64,000 bases of DNA from Elusimicrobiales bacterium (GTDB taxonomy: Bacteria > Elusimicrobiota > Elusimicrobia > Elusimicrobiales > Elusimicrobiaceae): positions 46,902-110,901 of the forward strand of contig JBAZJT010000006.1 of assembly GCA_041651175.1 (NCBI GenBank). Direction: 5' to 3'. Numbering within the stretch: position 1 is the first letter of the stretch; the number at the start of each line of letters is the position of its first letter. The notes under the pieces are model-generated. The model saw only the letters and a program-made list of their open reading frames with translations. It was not told the DNA's origin and made no database searches. Shown in pieces: positions 48,630-57,223 of this stretch. The translations under genes and the position numbers were made by a program.

Positions 48630-49444
48630 ATCGCCTCCAGCAGCATTTGCGCGAATTTGACGTTATGGCCGTGCCCGCCGCGCACGGCGGTCAGCTTCAC
48701 GCCGGAGAGCCGCGCGCCCATAAGCGAAAAATCGCCTATCATATCAAGAATCTTATGCCGGGCGAACTCGTCCCTGAAACGCAGCCCGCCTTCGGCGATA
48801 AAACCGTCTTTTGTGATGATGACCGCGTTTTGCGGCGAGCCGCCCCTTGCCAGCCCCGCCTTGCGCAGCGCGGCAACCTCTTCTTCATAGCCGAAGGTGC
48901 GCGCGGGGGCTATTTCCGCCAGGTACGCCCGCGGCGACGGAAAAAAAACCGCCATCTGCTCCCCGATAAGCGGATGCGGCGAAACGTAGGTGAAAACAAA
49001 TTCGGTTTTCGCGGCGGGCTCGGCCCGGTAAAAAACGTCCCCCGCGCGGTATTCAACCGGTTTTGACAGTTTCAGCTCCGGCGGCGGCGCGGCCTCCCGC
49101 GGCGACAGCCCGGCGCGCATGACCGCCTCCGCAAAAGCGAGGGCGGAACCATCCATCGCCGGAGGCTCCGGGCCGGTCATGTGAATATCGGCGTCGTCCA
49201 CGCCGTAGCCCGCCAGAGCGGACAGCACATGCTCCGCCGTGAAGATTTCCAGCCCGTCCGCGCTGAGATTGGTGCCGCGAACCGTGGATTTGACGTTTTT
49301 AAGCGAAGCCTCGGCCATTTTCCCGTCCGCGCCGAAAAACCGCACGCCGCAGACGGAGGACGGGCGAATCTCAAGCGAAACCGGCGCGCCGGTGTGCAGC
49401 CCGATGCCGGAAAACCTGACGGTTTCGCTTAAAGTGTTCCTCAT
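48626..49444 (-). CDS. lpxC: UDP-3-O-acyl-N-acetylglucosamine deacetylase
   Basis: A 272-residue zinc deacetylase that commits UDP-GlcNAc to lipid A. TVRFSGIGLHTGAPVSLEI starts the first domain; TAEHVLSALAGYGVDDADI carries the first zinc histidine; ARTFGYEEEV and the second zinc set FRDEFARHKILDMIGD follow, and GGHGHNVKFAQ gives the catalytic histidine. It is shorter than E. coli LpxC (305) mainly at the C-terminus. It overlaps both lpxD and fabZ by four bases. Confidence 0.96.
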   Translation of the reverse strand: MRNTLSETVRFSGIGLHTGAPVSLEIRPSSVCGVRFFGADGKMAEASLKNVKSTVRGTNLSADGLEIFTAEHVLSALAGYGVDDADIHMTGPEPPAMDGSALAFAEAVMRAGLSPREAAPPPELKLSKPVEYRAGDVFYRAEPAAKTEFVFTYVSPHPLIGEQMAVFFPSPRAYLAEIAPARTFGYEEEVAALRKAGLARGGSPQNAVIITKDGFIAEGGLRFRDEFARHKILDMIGDFSLMGARLSGVKLTAVRGGHGHNVKFAQMLLEAI

Positions 49445-50472
49445 TCTTCGCCGAATTTCTTTTTGAGTTTGCGGAAAAACGCGTACATCTCCGGCAGCTT
49501 GCCCAGTATGGCCACTATTTTGAGCATTTGCGCGTGCGGCCTTGCCGGGCTGCCGAACATCACCGCGCCGTCCGGCACGTCCGACATTATGCCGGTTCCC
49601 GCGGTAACAATGGCCCCGTTGCCGATTTTGACATGGTCCACTATCCCGGCCTGGCCGGCCACGACCACATTGTCGCCCAGCCGGGAGGAGCCGGCCACCC
49701 CGGCCTGGCTGACTATTATGCAGTTGCGCCCGATGTTTACGTTATGGGCGATTTGCACCAGATTGTCTATCTTGCTGCCCGCGCCGACGCGGGTTTGGGT
49801 CAGGGCGGCGCGGTCTATGGTTGTGGCCGCGCCGATTTCAACATCATTTTCAATGACCACATTGCCGAGCTGCGGGATTTTTTCCTGGACCACGCCGCGC
49901 CGGATATAGCCGAAACCGTCCGCCCCTATCACCGCGTTGCCGTGTATGACGACGCGGTCTCCGGCGACGCAGTCCCTCAGGAAAACGACGCCCGGATGGA
50001 AAACGCAGTTTTCGCCCAGGCTGGCGTTTTCGCCGATATAGCAGTTCGGATACAGCGCGCTGCCCGCGCCCACGGAGGCGTTTTTCTCCACCACGCAGTG
50101 CGCGCCTATATAAACCCCCGCCCCGATTGAGGCGGAAGGGTCTATGACGGCGGACGGGTGGATTCCGGCGGGGGGAGCGGGCCGCTCCGCCTTCTGGACA
50201 TGGCGCAGGACGAGGGTGAAGGCCCAGTGCGGGTCTTCGGCGTAAATCACGCCGCCGGAAAACGGCCTCTCCAGGCCTTTTGCGGCTTTGGGCAGTATGG
50301 CGCAGGCGGCTTTGGAGCCGGCAAGACTGCCTTTTTTGGAAAAATCCGCCAGATAGACAAGGCTGCCCTCCGGCGCATTTTCTATTGATGCCGGGCCGCG
50401 GACGAAATCGTCCGGGCGGCCCTCAAGCTCGCCGCCGGTTATGGCGGCTATTTCGGAAAGTTTCAGTTTCAT
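49441..50472 (-). CDS. lpxD: UDP-3-O-acylglucosamine N-acyltransferase
   Basis: A 343-residue trimeric left-handed beta-helix enzyme, third step of lipid A synthesis. The N-terminal uridine-binding domain (KLKLSEIAAITGGELEG, VIYAEDPHWAFTLVL) precedes hexapeptide repeats (IHPSAVIDPSASIGAGVYIG, FHPGVVFLRDCVAGDRVVIH), with HNVNIGRNCIIVSQ and GSSRLGDNVVVAGQAGIVDH near the catalytic histidine and a C-terminal helix. It overlaps skp and lpxC by four bases each. Confidence 0.96.
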   Translation of the reverse strand: MKLKLSEIAAITGGELEGRPDDFVRGPASIENAPEGSLVYLADFSKKGSLAGSKAACAILPKAAKGLERPFSGGVIYAEDPHWAFTLVLRHVQKAERPAPPAGIHPSAVIDPSASIGAGVYIGAHCVVEKNASVGAGSALYPNCYIGENASLGENCVFHPGVVFLRDCVAGDRVVIHGNAVIGADGFGYIRRGVVQEKIPQLGNVVIENDVEIGAATTIDRAALTQTRVGAGSKIDNLVQIAHNVNIGRNCIIVSQAGVAGSSRLGDNVVVAGQAGIVDHVKIGNGAIVTAGTGIMSDVPDGAVMFGSPARPHAQMLKIVAILGKLPEMYAFFRKLKKKFGEE

Positions 50473-51569
50473 TCGTTTCTGATATGCTCCAGCAGCTTGT
50501 CGGTCAGGTCAACGGTTTTGCGGCCATAAAGCGTGCTGCCCTTGTCCACTACCACGCTTATCCCCTCCTCCGTCGCCACATGGCGCAGCGCGGCGTATAT
50601 TTTGCCCAGTATGATTTCGGAGCGGCGGTTTTCCATATCCGCAAGCTCTTTTTCCGTTTTTTCGCGCAAGGCCTTGAGGTCCCCGCGTTTCTGCGCCAGT
50701 TCCTTTTCAAGCGGGGCTATTTCCGCTTCAAGCGAAAACAGCAGCGTCTTGTCCGCCTCCAGCAGCGCGGCCACGGTTACAGGGGGCGCCGTGGAAACCG
50801 CAATTCCGGTGGAAACCACCACGGACAGCGGCGCAACCTGCGCCGCCGCGGTTGAAACGGGAAGCCCGCCTGAACCGGGCGTGTCCGTTGCCGGAGGCTG
50901 CGCCGACTGCGCTGAAGCCTGTCCGGTGGCGGGCAGCGCAAGCGCGCCGCCGGATATGGCCGGCGCATAAACCGCAGCCGTTGACGCGGTTGTTGCGGAA
51001 ACGGGGATTGCAGCCTGAGGCGCGGGCGCATCTGAAACCGCCGCCGCGCCGGGAGCCGTCCCGGTTGAGTCGCTTATTTTCTCAATGTGATTGTCCGGGA
51101 AAACCATCATGTCGTAGCCGTGCAGCTTTATCGCGCCGGTGGAAACGGACACTGCCGGCGCCGGGTTCGCCTCCGGCGCGGCCAGTTCGCCCGGAGAAAT
51201 CTGCCCCTGCGCCTGCGGGGTGGAACTGGCCAGTTCCGCCACCAGGGCGGCGTCGGAAAGCACTTTCTGCGTCTCCGCCTCTATTCTGGCGACAAGCACC
51301 CGCCTTTTATCGGAAAGAATGCCCAGCTTCGCGCGCAGCGCGGCTATCTCGTTTTTTTTAAGCTCCACCAGCGTTTTCTTGTCGTTGAGGAGGATTACGA
51401 ACTCCTCCTTCGCCTTGGCGGTTTCGGGATGCCGGGCGAATACGCGGTCCATATCAACATAGCCGATGCTGCCGGTTTCGCCGCGGTTTTCCTCAAGCGT
51501 AAGCTCCAGCGCGCGGGCGGGGGCCGCCAGCGCGGACGCAATCGCCGCCGCAATCATGATTGTTTTCAT
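50469..51569 (-). CDS. skp: OmpH/Skp-like periplasmic chaperone with low-complexity insert
   Basis: A 366-residue exported protein. Signal peptide about 1-20; GYVDMDRVFARHPETAKAKE and the coiled coil to about residue 115 match the start of Skp/OmpH. A low-complexity region (about 118-270) rich in Ala, Pro, Ser, Thr and Val, with recurring VSTG and VSTA words, interrupts the fold; a second coiled coil (about 270-325) and VVDKGSTLYGRKTVDLTDKL close it. Skp carries unfolded outer-membrane proteins to BamA; the gene is four bases after bamA. Most Skp proteins have about 160-200 residues and no insert. BamA next door has a similar linker. Confidence 0.82.
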   Translation of the reverse strand: MKTIMIAAAIASALAAPARALELTLEENRGETGSIGYVDMDRVFARHPETAKAKEEFVILLNDKKTLVELKKNEIAALRAKLGILSDKRRVLVARIEAETQKVLSDAALVAELASSTPQAQGQISPGELAAPEANPAPAVSVSTGAIKLHGYDMMVFPDNHIEKISDSTGTAPGAAAVSDAPAPQAAIPVSATTASTAAVYAPAISGGALALPATGQASAQSAQPPATDTPGSGGLPVSTAAAQVAPLSVVVSTGIAVSTAPPVTVAALLEADKTLLFSLEAEIAPLEKELAQKRGDLKALREKTEKELADMENRRSEIILGKIYAALRHVATEEGISVVVDKGSTLYGRKTVDLTDKLLEHIRNE

Positions 51570-51572
51570 AAA

Positions 51573-54146
51573 TCAGAACAGGTTCCCCATGGTGAAATAG
51601 AGCTGGGCACGCTGCTCGCCGTCGCGGTGGTTGAAGCCGTAGCCCCAGTCCAGCCGTATCGGGAAGGCCGGGGTGGTGAAACGTATGCCGAAGCCCGCGC
51701 CGATTTTCATCTGGTTCACATCGGGGCCGGTTTGTAGGTGAATGTCGCTCAAATTGCTCCAGTCGTTGCCCATGTCCATGAAGAATGCTCCCTGGACTAT
51801 GGTGCGCCGCCTTTCCCTGGCGATGGGGAAGCGCACCTCCGTGTTGAATATATAAAATACGGAGCCGCCGTTGAGCGGGCCTATCTGCCCGTTGTTGTCG
51901 TAGCCGCGTATTGTGTCGGGCCCGCCGAGGAAGTAGCGGTCGTAGACCGGAATATCGGTGGTGCTGCCGTAGCGGCCTATCAGGCCGAATCTGTTGGAAA
52001 TGCCCCACACAAAGGGATAGTCCGCTATTGAAAACAGCTTGTAATTCCAGGTGGAGGTCGCGCCGGTCTTGTAAGTGTTTACGTCGCCGAACAGCGGCCC
52101 GCCGGACAGCTCGAAGCTGACGGCGTTTCTCATGCCGCGGGTGGGGTCCCATATGCTGTCGCGCGTGTCAACGGCGAATTCAGCCGCTATCTTGGATGTC
52201 GTGCTGGTGCCGGCGGGCAGCACGTCGGCGTAAATATCCTGGACGTTTGTAACCTCCACCTTCTCGTATGAATAGGCCAGGTTGAGCTGATACCTGTCCT
52301 CCTCAAAACGCGGGCCCAGGCGCACCCTGCCGCCCACGCGGTGGTCCGTGTATGCCGAGAGCGAGGTGGCGTAGGGCCGTATCATGCGGGTATCGAAAAC
52401 ATCCACGCCGAAGCTGACGGGCTTGTCTTTCACCCAGGGGGTGGTCCAGCTTAAGGTGTAATTAAGCACCCGCGCGCCGAACTGCCAGCGCAGCGCCAGC
52501 CGCTGCGCCTTGCCGAAAAGGTTCATCAGCTGCGTGGACACGTCGCCAAAGAGCCCGTCAACCGAGGAGACCGACGCGCCCAGCGTAAGCATCCCCGCCT
52601 TGCCTTCCACCACGTCAAAGACCAGGTCCACCTTGTCCGGGTCGGCGGTGGGAACGGTGTCCACCCCGACGTCGTCCAGAAAGCCGAGGTTCATAAGCCG
52701 CTCATAGCTTTTCCGTATGCGCGAGGCGCGGAACACGTCTCCGTCTTTGACCACTATTTCACGGCGCAGGACATAGGTTTTTGTCTGCTTGTTGCCGCCT
52801 ACGTCCACATGGTCCACATAGACCACCGGATTTTCGGTTACGTCAAAGTTTATGTCCAGCGCGCCGGTCCGCTCGTTATGCTTTTTTTCGGGCTTGACCA
52901 CGGCCTTGAGGCGGCCCACGTCTGCGTACTTTTCCTGAATGGCGCGCACCGTCCCGTCAAAACGCTCCTGCTTGAAGATGTCGCCTTTGCGGTATTCCAC
53001 CGCCGCCGCCAGGTCCGTGCTTTTGATGACGCTGTTGCCGGAAAAAGTGGTGTTGCCGAACACGGATTTGGCGCCCTCGCTGACCCTGTAGCTGATGTAA
53101 ACCTCGTCCTGCGCGGCGCTGAAGGTAACAGTGGGGCCGTCTATGGTGAAATCCGAATAGCCGTCGTTGCGATAGAGGTTTTCAATCTCTTTTTTGTCGG
53201 AGGGCAAATCCGCCGGGCTGTATATTTTCCCGGGCCGGTTTTTCGTCTGTTTGGAGAGTTTTTTCCGGGTGTATCCCGCCGCGCCGGAGAATTCCTGGGT
53301 CTTCACGCGGGACTGCGCGCCTTCGCTGATTATGATTTTGACCGACACCTCGTTTTTTTTGCGGGAGGGAACCTGCGAAAACTCAACCTTCGCGTTTATA
53401 TAACCCTTCTGCGCGTATTTTTCCTTCAGCTTGCGCATGTCGTCCTGGAGCTTGACTTCGTCGTAGGGGTCGTCCTCTTTAAGGCTCATTTCGTCAAGCA
53501 GGACGCCTTTGGATATTTCGTGCCGGCCTTCAAAGGAGACGGAATCAACGCGCGGACGCTCCGTTACGCGGTAGGTAAGCATGCGGCAGGGATAGGGCAG
53601 CGCGGTTTCCTTGTCCTCCATATTCCCCGGCATGGCGGAGATGTCCACCACCGCCTTGGAAAAATCGCCCAGCTTTATGAGGGACTGTATGTCCTTGTTT
53701 ATATCCTCGCGCTGATACAAATGCCCCTTTTTGGCTATGGTGTTTTTGGACACTACGCGCGGCTTGACCGACACCAGCCCCTCCACCCCGGTATCGCATA
53801 TCATCCAGGGCGGCTGGCCGGGGGAGTTTTCGTCCGAAACGGCGGCGGTGGAAACCGGCGCCGCCGACACCGTTGCCGAAGATTCCGCCGCGACCGTCCC
53901 GGTTGATACGGGAACCTGCTCCGCAGCGGCTGCGGTTGAAACCTGAACCGGCGCGGACGCAGGGGAGGAGGAAACCTCAACCGCCGCCGGCGCGGCTGAA
54001 ACGGCGGCATTCTCCGCGCCGGAGGCCGCAATTGCGGCGCCCGGCTGCCCGCCCTCCGCCGGCGGCATATTCTGGGCCGAAGCGCCGGCGCAGGCCGCGC
54101 CCAGCAGCAGGGCTGTCAGGAAACATTTGGCAAAAGCAAATTTCAT
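51573..54146 (-). CDS. bamA: Outer-membrane protein assembly factor BamA
   Basis: An 857-residue Omp85 protein that inserts beta barrels into the outer membrane. Signal peptide MKFAFAKCFLTALLLGAACA and ASA cut; then a low-complexity stretch (about 25-115) rich in Ala, Val, Ser and Thr with VST words; POTRA domains from about 120 to 510 (VDSVSFEGRHEISKG, VDHVDVGGNKQTKTYVLRRE); and a 16-strand barrel with the lid motif RYFLGGPDTIRGYDNNG and a terminal YFTMGNLF strand. An upstream in-frame start is possible but ATG 54146 opens the signal peptide. Heads the bamA-skp-lpx series. Confidence 0.95.
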   Translation of the reverse strand: MKFAFAKCFLTALLLGAACAGASAQNMPPAEGGQPGAAIAASGAENAAVSAAPAAVEVSSSPASAPVQVSTAAAAEQVPVSTGTVAAESSATVSAAPVSTAAVSDENSPGQPPWMICDTGVEGLVSVKPRVVSKNTIAKKGHLYQREDINKDIQSLIKLGDFSKAVVDISAMPGNMEDKETALPYPCRMLTYRVTERPRVDSVSFEGRHEISKGVLLDEMSLKEDDPYDEVKLQDDMRKLKEKYAQKGYINAKVEFSQVPSRKKNEVSVKIIISEGAQSRVKTQEFSGAAGYTRKKLSKQTKNRPGKIYSPADLPSDKKEIENLYRNDGYSDFTIDGPTVTFSAAQDEVYISYRVSEGAKSVFGNTTFSGNSVIKSTDLAAAVEYRKGDIFKQERFDGTVRAIQEKYADVGRLKAVVKPEKKHNERTGALDINFDVTENPVVYVDHVDVGGNKQTKTYVLRREIVVKDGDVFRASRIRKSYERLMNLGFLDDVGVDTVPTADPDKVDLVFDVVEGKAGMLTLGASVSSVDGLFGDVSTQLMNLFGKAQRLALRWQFGARVLNYTLSWTTPWVKDKPVSFGVDVFDTRMIRPYATSLSAYTDHRVGGRVRLGPRFEEDRYQLNLAYSYEKVEVTNVQDIYADVLPAGTSTTSKIAAEFAVDTRDSIWDPTRGMRNAVSFELSGGPLFGDVNTYKTGATSTWNYKLFSIADYPFVWGISNRFGLIGRYGSTTDIPVYDRYFLGGPDTIRGYDNNGQIGPLNGGSVFYIFNTEVRFPIARERRRTIVQGAFFMDMGNDWSNLSDIHLQTGPDVNQMKIGAGFGIRFTTPAFPIRLDWGYGFNHRDGEQRAQLYFTMGNLF

Positions 54147-54274
54147 CAGCAAAATCCGGTCTGTTGAGGAATACGGAAAATAGCCTAAATCCGTTGCACT
54201 CCTAAATACTATCAATATCGCCGGGGGCAGGCAATCCCGGAAACCGTTCCGCGCTGTCCAATCCGCAACACGGG

Positions 54275-55681
54275 CTACCGTTTTCCGCCCGACAGGTATT
54301 TGTTGATTGCGGCGGCGGCGCGTTTGCCGTCTTTCATGGCCAGCAGCGCAGTCGCGCCGCCGCGGCTGATGTCGCCTCCGGCGAAGACTCCGGGGACGGA
54401 GGTTTGGCCCGCTTCGTCCACCGCTATCGCGCCGCTCCTGCCGGTTTGCAGCTCCGGCGTGGTTCTTTTGATTATCGGGTTCGGCTTCTGGCCTATGGCG
54501 ATTATGGCGGTGTCGGCTTCCATGTCAAATTCCGAGCCGGCGACGGGCTGCGGCCTGCTTCTGCCGGAGCCGTCGGGCGCGCCCAGCTCCATGCGCGTAA
54601 ACCGTATCCGGCGCAGCCGGCCCTTTTCGTCCCCGATAAACTCCAGCGGGGCGGCCAGAAATTCAAACCGGACGCCCTCCTCCTCCGCGTTTTCGGCTTC
54701 CTCGGCGCGGGCGGGCATTTCCAGCCGGGAGCGGCGGTACGCCAGCGTAACCGACTTCGGCCCCAGCCGCAGCGCGCAGCGCGCGGCGTCCATTGCGGAA
54801 TTGCCGCCGCCCAGCACCACCACATGTTCGCCGGCGTCCACGGGTGTGTCCGCGCCGGGCTTGTAGGCGCCCATTAGGTTCAGCCGGGTCAGGAATTCGT
54901 TGGCGCTCATCACTCCGGCCAGGTTCTCGCCGGGAATGCCGGGCATGGTGGGCAGCCCCGCGCCGGAGCCCACAAAAACCGCGTCAAAACGCTGCCGCAG
55001 CTCGGCTATGGTTAGGGCGCCGCCTATCAGCGCGTCCGCCACAAATTCCACGCCCATGCGGCGCACCGTCTCCACCTCGGAGGCGATTACCTCTCTCGGC
55101 AGGCGGAAGGGCGGTATGCCGTAGCTCAGCACCCCGCCGAATTTGTGCAGCGCCTCGTAAACCGTAACTTTATGCCCGGCGCGGCGCAGCTCCGCCGCCG
55201 CGGTCAGCGACGCCGGGCCGGAGCCTATCACCGCGACCGAAAAACCGCTCTCCGGCGCGATTTGCGGGGGTTTCAGCGCGCCCGCAGCGCGGGCGGTGTC
55301 CGCCGCGTAGCGTTCCAGCAGGCCGATTGAGACGGGGCCGAATTTTTCCTTCAGCACGCAGGCGCCCTCGCAGTGGTTCTCCTGCGGGCATACCCTGCCG
55401 CATACGGCGGGCAGCAGGCTGCTCTCCATTATTTTGGAGGCTGCGGCCCCCGCGTCGCCCACGCGCAGGCAGGCGATAAATTCGGGTATTTTGATGTTGA
55501 CCGGGCAGGCCGCGGAGCAGGGCGCGTTTTTGCAGTTGAGGCAGCGGTTGCTTTCCAGCGCGGCCTCTTCGGCGGAGAGTCCGGCGGCTACCTGGTCGAA
55601 ATTTTTAACCCGCTCCAGCGGCGATTGCCTTGCGCCGCGCTGCTTGGGCAGGCTGGGGTTGGGAATGTGCTTGTCCATCAT
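54275..55681 (-). CDS. gltD: Glutamate synthase small subunit-type NADPH oxidoreductase
   Basis: A 468-residue flavoprotein with an N-terminal [4Fe-4S] domain (CLNCKNAPCSAACPVNIKIP, CGRVCPQENHCEGACVL) and two nucleotide-binding folds (SVAVIGSGPASLTAAAELRR, VVVLGGGNSAMDAARCALRL), ending in VFAGGDISRGGATALLAMKD. These features define the GltD/NfnL group: small subunit of glutamate synthase, archaeal-type GltA, or the large subunit of ferredoxin:NADP transhydrogenase. No glutamate synthase large subunit or NfnS-like gene is adjacent, so the partner is open. TATAAT lies just upstream of the start (55686-55691). ATG 55678 is an alternative start. Confidence 0.85.
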   Translation of the reverse strand: MMDKHIPNPSLPKQRGARQSPLERVKNFDQVAAGLSAEEAALESNRCLNCKNAPCSAACPVNIKIPEFIACLRVGDAGAAASKIMESSLLPAVCGRVCPQENHCEGACVLKEKFGPVSIGLLERYAADTARAAGALKPPQIAPESGFSVAVIGSGPASLTAAAELRRAGHKVTVYEALHKFGGVLSYGIPPFRLPREVIASEVETVRRMGVEFVADALIGGALTIAELRQRFDAVFVGSGAGLPTMPGIPGENLAGVMSANEFLTRLNLMGAYKPGADTPVDAGEHVVVLGGGNSAMDAARCALRLGPKSVTLAYRRSRLEMPARAEEAENAEEEGVRFEFLAAPLEFIGDEKGRLRRIRFTRMELGAPDGSGRSRPQPVAGSEFDMEADTAIIAIGQKPNPIIKRTTPELQTGRSGAIAVDEAGQTSVPGVFAGGDISRGGATALLAMKDGKRAAAAINKYLSGGKR

Positions 55682-55723
55682 CTTTATTATATCTCCGGGC
55701 GAAGACGGCGGAATTGTCCGGCG

Positions 55724-57223
55724 TCAATGTCTCAAATATCTTTTGCCGGTGAACGCCATGGCGATATTGGCGGAATCGGCGACGGCGGCGCAGTCCGCGT
55801 CGTCGGGCGCGCCGCCGGGCTGTATGATGGCGCCTATGCCGGCTTTGGCGGCCTGTTTGACGCAGTCCGGCGGAAGCGCGGTGTCGCAGGCCAGCACAAG
55901 CGGCGAGGCGGCGTCCACTATGGGATGCTTTTCCCTGGCCTTAAGCAGCGCGATTTTGACGCTCTCCCGCCGGGAGGGGTGGCCGGAGGCTATGGCCACT
56001 GTCTTTACCCCCTGCGCGATAACGGCGGCATAAGAGCGCGCGTGCTTGGCCACGTTCATGGCAAAACGCAGCGAGATTTCCTCCCCCGGCCCCGGATGGC
56101 GCCTGGAGGCCGGCTCAAACCCCGCCTGCGCGCCGGGATCTTTTTCCTGCACCAGCACCCCGCCGGAGATGCTGCGCATTTCCGTCTCGCCCGCGGAGGC
56201 CAGCATGGAGGGAATCAGCGCCAGCCGGTTGCGGCGGCGGCTGCGCAGTATGTCCAGCGCGCCGTCCTCAAAATCCGGGGCGGCTATAAGCTCAAAGACC
56301 TCGCCGTCCAGCAGTTGCGCGGCCTTTTCGGTAAGCCTGCGGTTGAATACCGCCGTGCCGCCGGGCGCGCCCTGGCGGTCGGTGTCAAAAGCCAGGCGGA
56401 ACGCCTCCGCGGTGTTGTGCGCGCAGGCCGCGCCGCAGGGCGCGCCGTGCTTGACGATAACGCAGGCCGCGCCGGTGAACTCGCAGGCGGTTTCCCAGGC
56501 GCAGTCCAGGTCCAGGTAATGGTTGAAGCTAAGCGGCCTGCCGTGGATGATGCGCGACTGGGACACTCCCCACGGCCTTGCGCCGCTTATGTCGTAAAGC
56601 GCGGCCTGCTGCTGCGGGTTTTCGCCGTAGGCCAGCGCGGCCTGCTGCTTTAGCGCAAGCACAAGCTCGTCGCCCAGCATGTCGCCGCGGCGCTCGGCCA
56701 GGAACTGTGCGGCGGTGGCGTCGTAATAGGCGCAGCGCATGAGGGCCTTCACCGCCAGCTGGCGGCGGCGTCTGGGCGGAATCTCGTTGAACTCGGCTAT
56801 GGCGGCAAGGGTTATGGCGTAATCCGAAAAATCGCACAAGACGGCGGTTGTCTCCCAGGCGCGGGCGGCGGCGCGCAGCACGGCATTGTTCCAGATGTCC
56901 ATGTACTGCGCCAGCTCCTCGATGGAAAACCCCTCCTGCGCCGTCATCTCCGCCACGGGGTAGAAATTGCAGACCACCACGTCGGGCCGGGGGATGCCGG
57001 CGTCCTCCAGCTCGCGCGCGCAGTCCGGCGCGGCCTCAAGCGTGCGCACAATCTGCTCCGGCCTGGGCGGCTCGTCCAGCCCCTCGTTTACCTCCAGTTC
57101 CGCCTGCGCTATTATTTTCGCAGTGGAGCCGGAGGCCAGCAATTCATATCCCGCCGCGTGCAGGCCGTAGGCCAGTTCGGCGATTCCTTTCTTGCTCCAG
57201 ACGCTTAAATATGCGGTTTTCAT
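55724..57223 (-). CDS. purH: PurH-family protein with degenerate active sites
   Basis: A 499-residue protein with the overall order of bifunctional PurH: an MGS-like N-terminal domain (MKTAYLSVWSKKGIAELAYG, LLASGSTAKIIAQ, VVVCNFYPVAEM) and an AICAR formyltransferase-like domain (AYGENPQQQAALY, VKHGAPCGAACAHNTAEAF, GIGAIIQPGG, IAMAFTGKRYLRH). Several canonical motifs are missing: RVKTLHPKIHGG after the STGGTAK box, AAKN (here AARA), the NPCG asparagine (here APCG), and the SN pair with SDAFFPF near the end. The first two suggest a dead cyclohydrolase; the others would impair formyl transfer. It overlaps ligA by four bases. A true PurH may lie elsewhere, or this is a divergent active form. Confidence 0.72.
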   Translation of the reverse strand: MKTAYLSVWSKKGIAELAYGLHAAGYELLASGSTAKIIAQAELEVNEGLDEPPRPEQIVRTLEAAPDCARELEDAGIPRPDVVVCNFYPVAEMTAQEGFSIEELAQYMDIWNNAVLRAAARAWETTAVLCDFSDYAITLAAIAEFNEIPPRRRRQLAVKALMRCAYYDATAAQFLAERRGDMLGDELVLALKQQAALAYGENPQQQAALYDISGARPWGVSQSRIIHGRPLSFNHYLDLDCAWETACEFTGAACVIVKHGAPCGAACAHNTAEAFRLAFDTDRQGAPGGTAVFNRRLTEKAAQLLDGEVFELIAAPDFEDGALDILRSRRRNRLALIPSMLASAGETEMRSISGGVLVQEKDPGAQAGFEPASRRHPGPGEEISLRFAMNVAKHARSYAAVIAQGVKTVAIASGHPSRRESVKIALLKAREKHPIVDAASPLVLACDTALPPDCVKQAAKAGIGAIIQPGGAPDDADCAAVADSANIAMAFTGKRYLRH

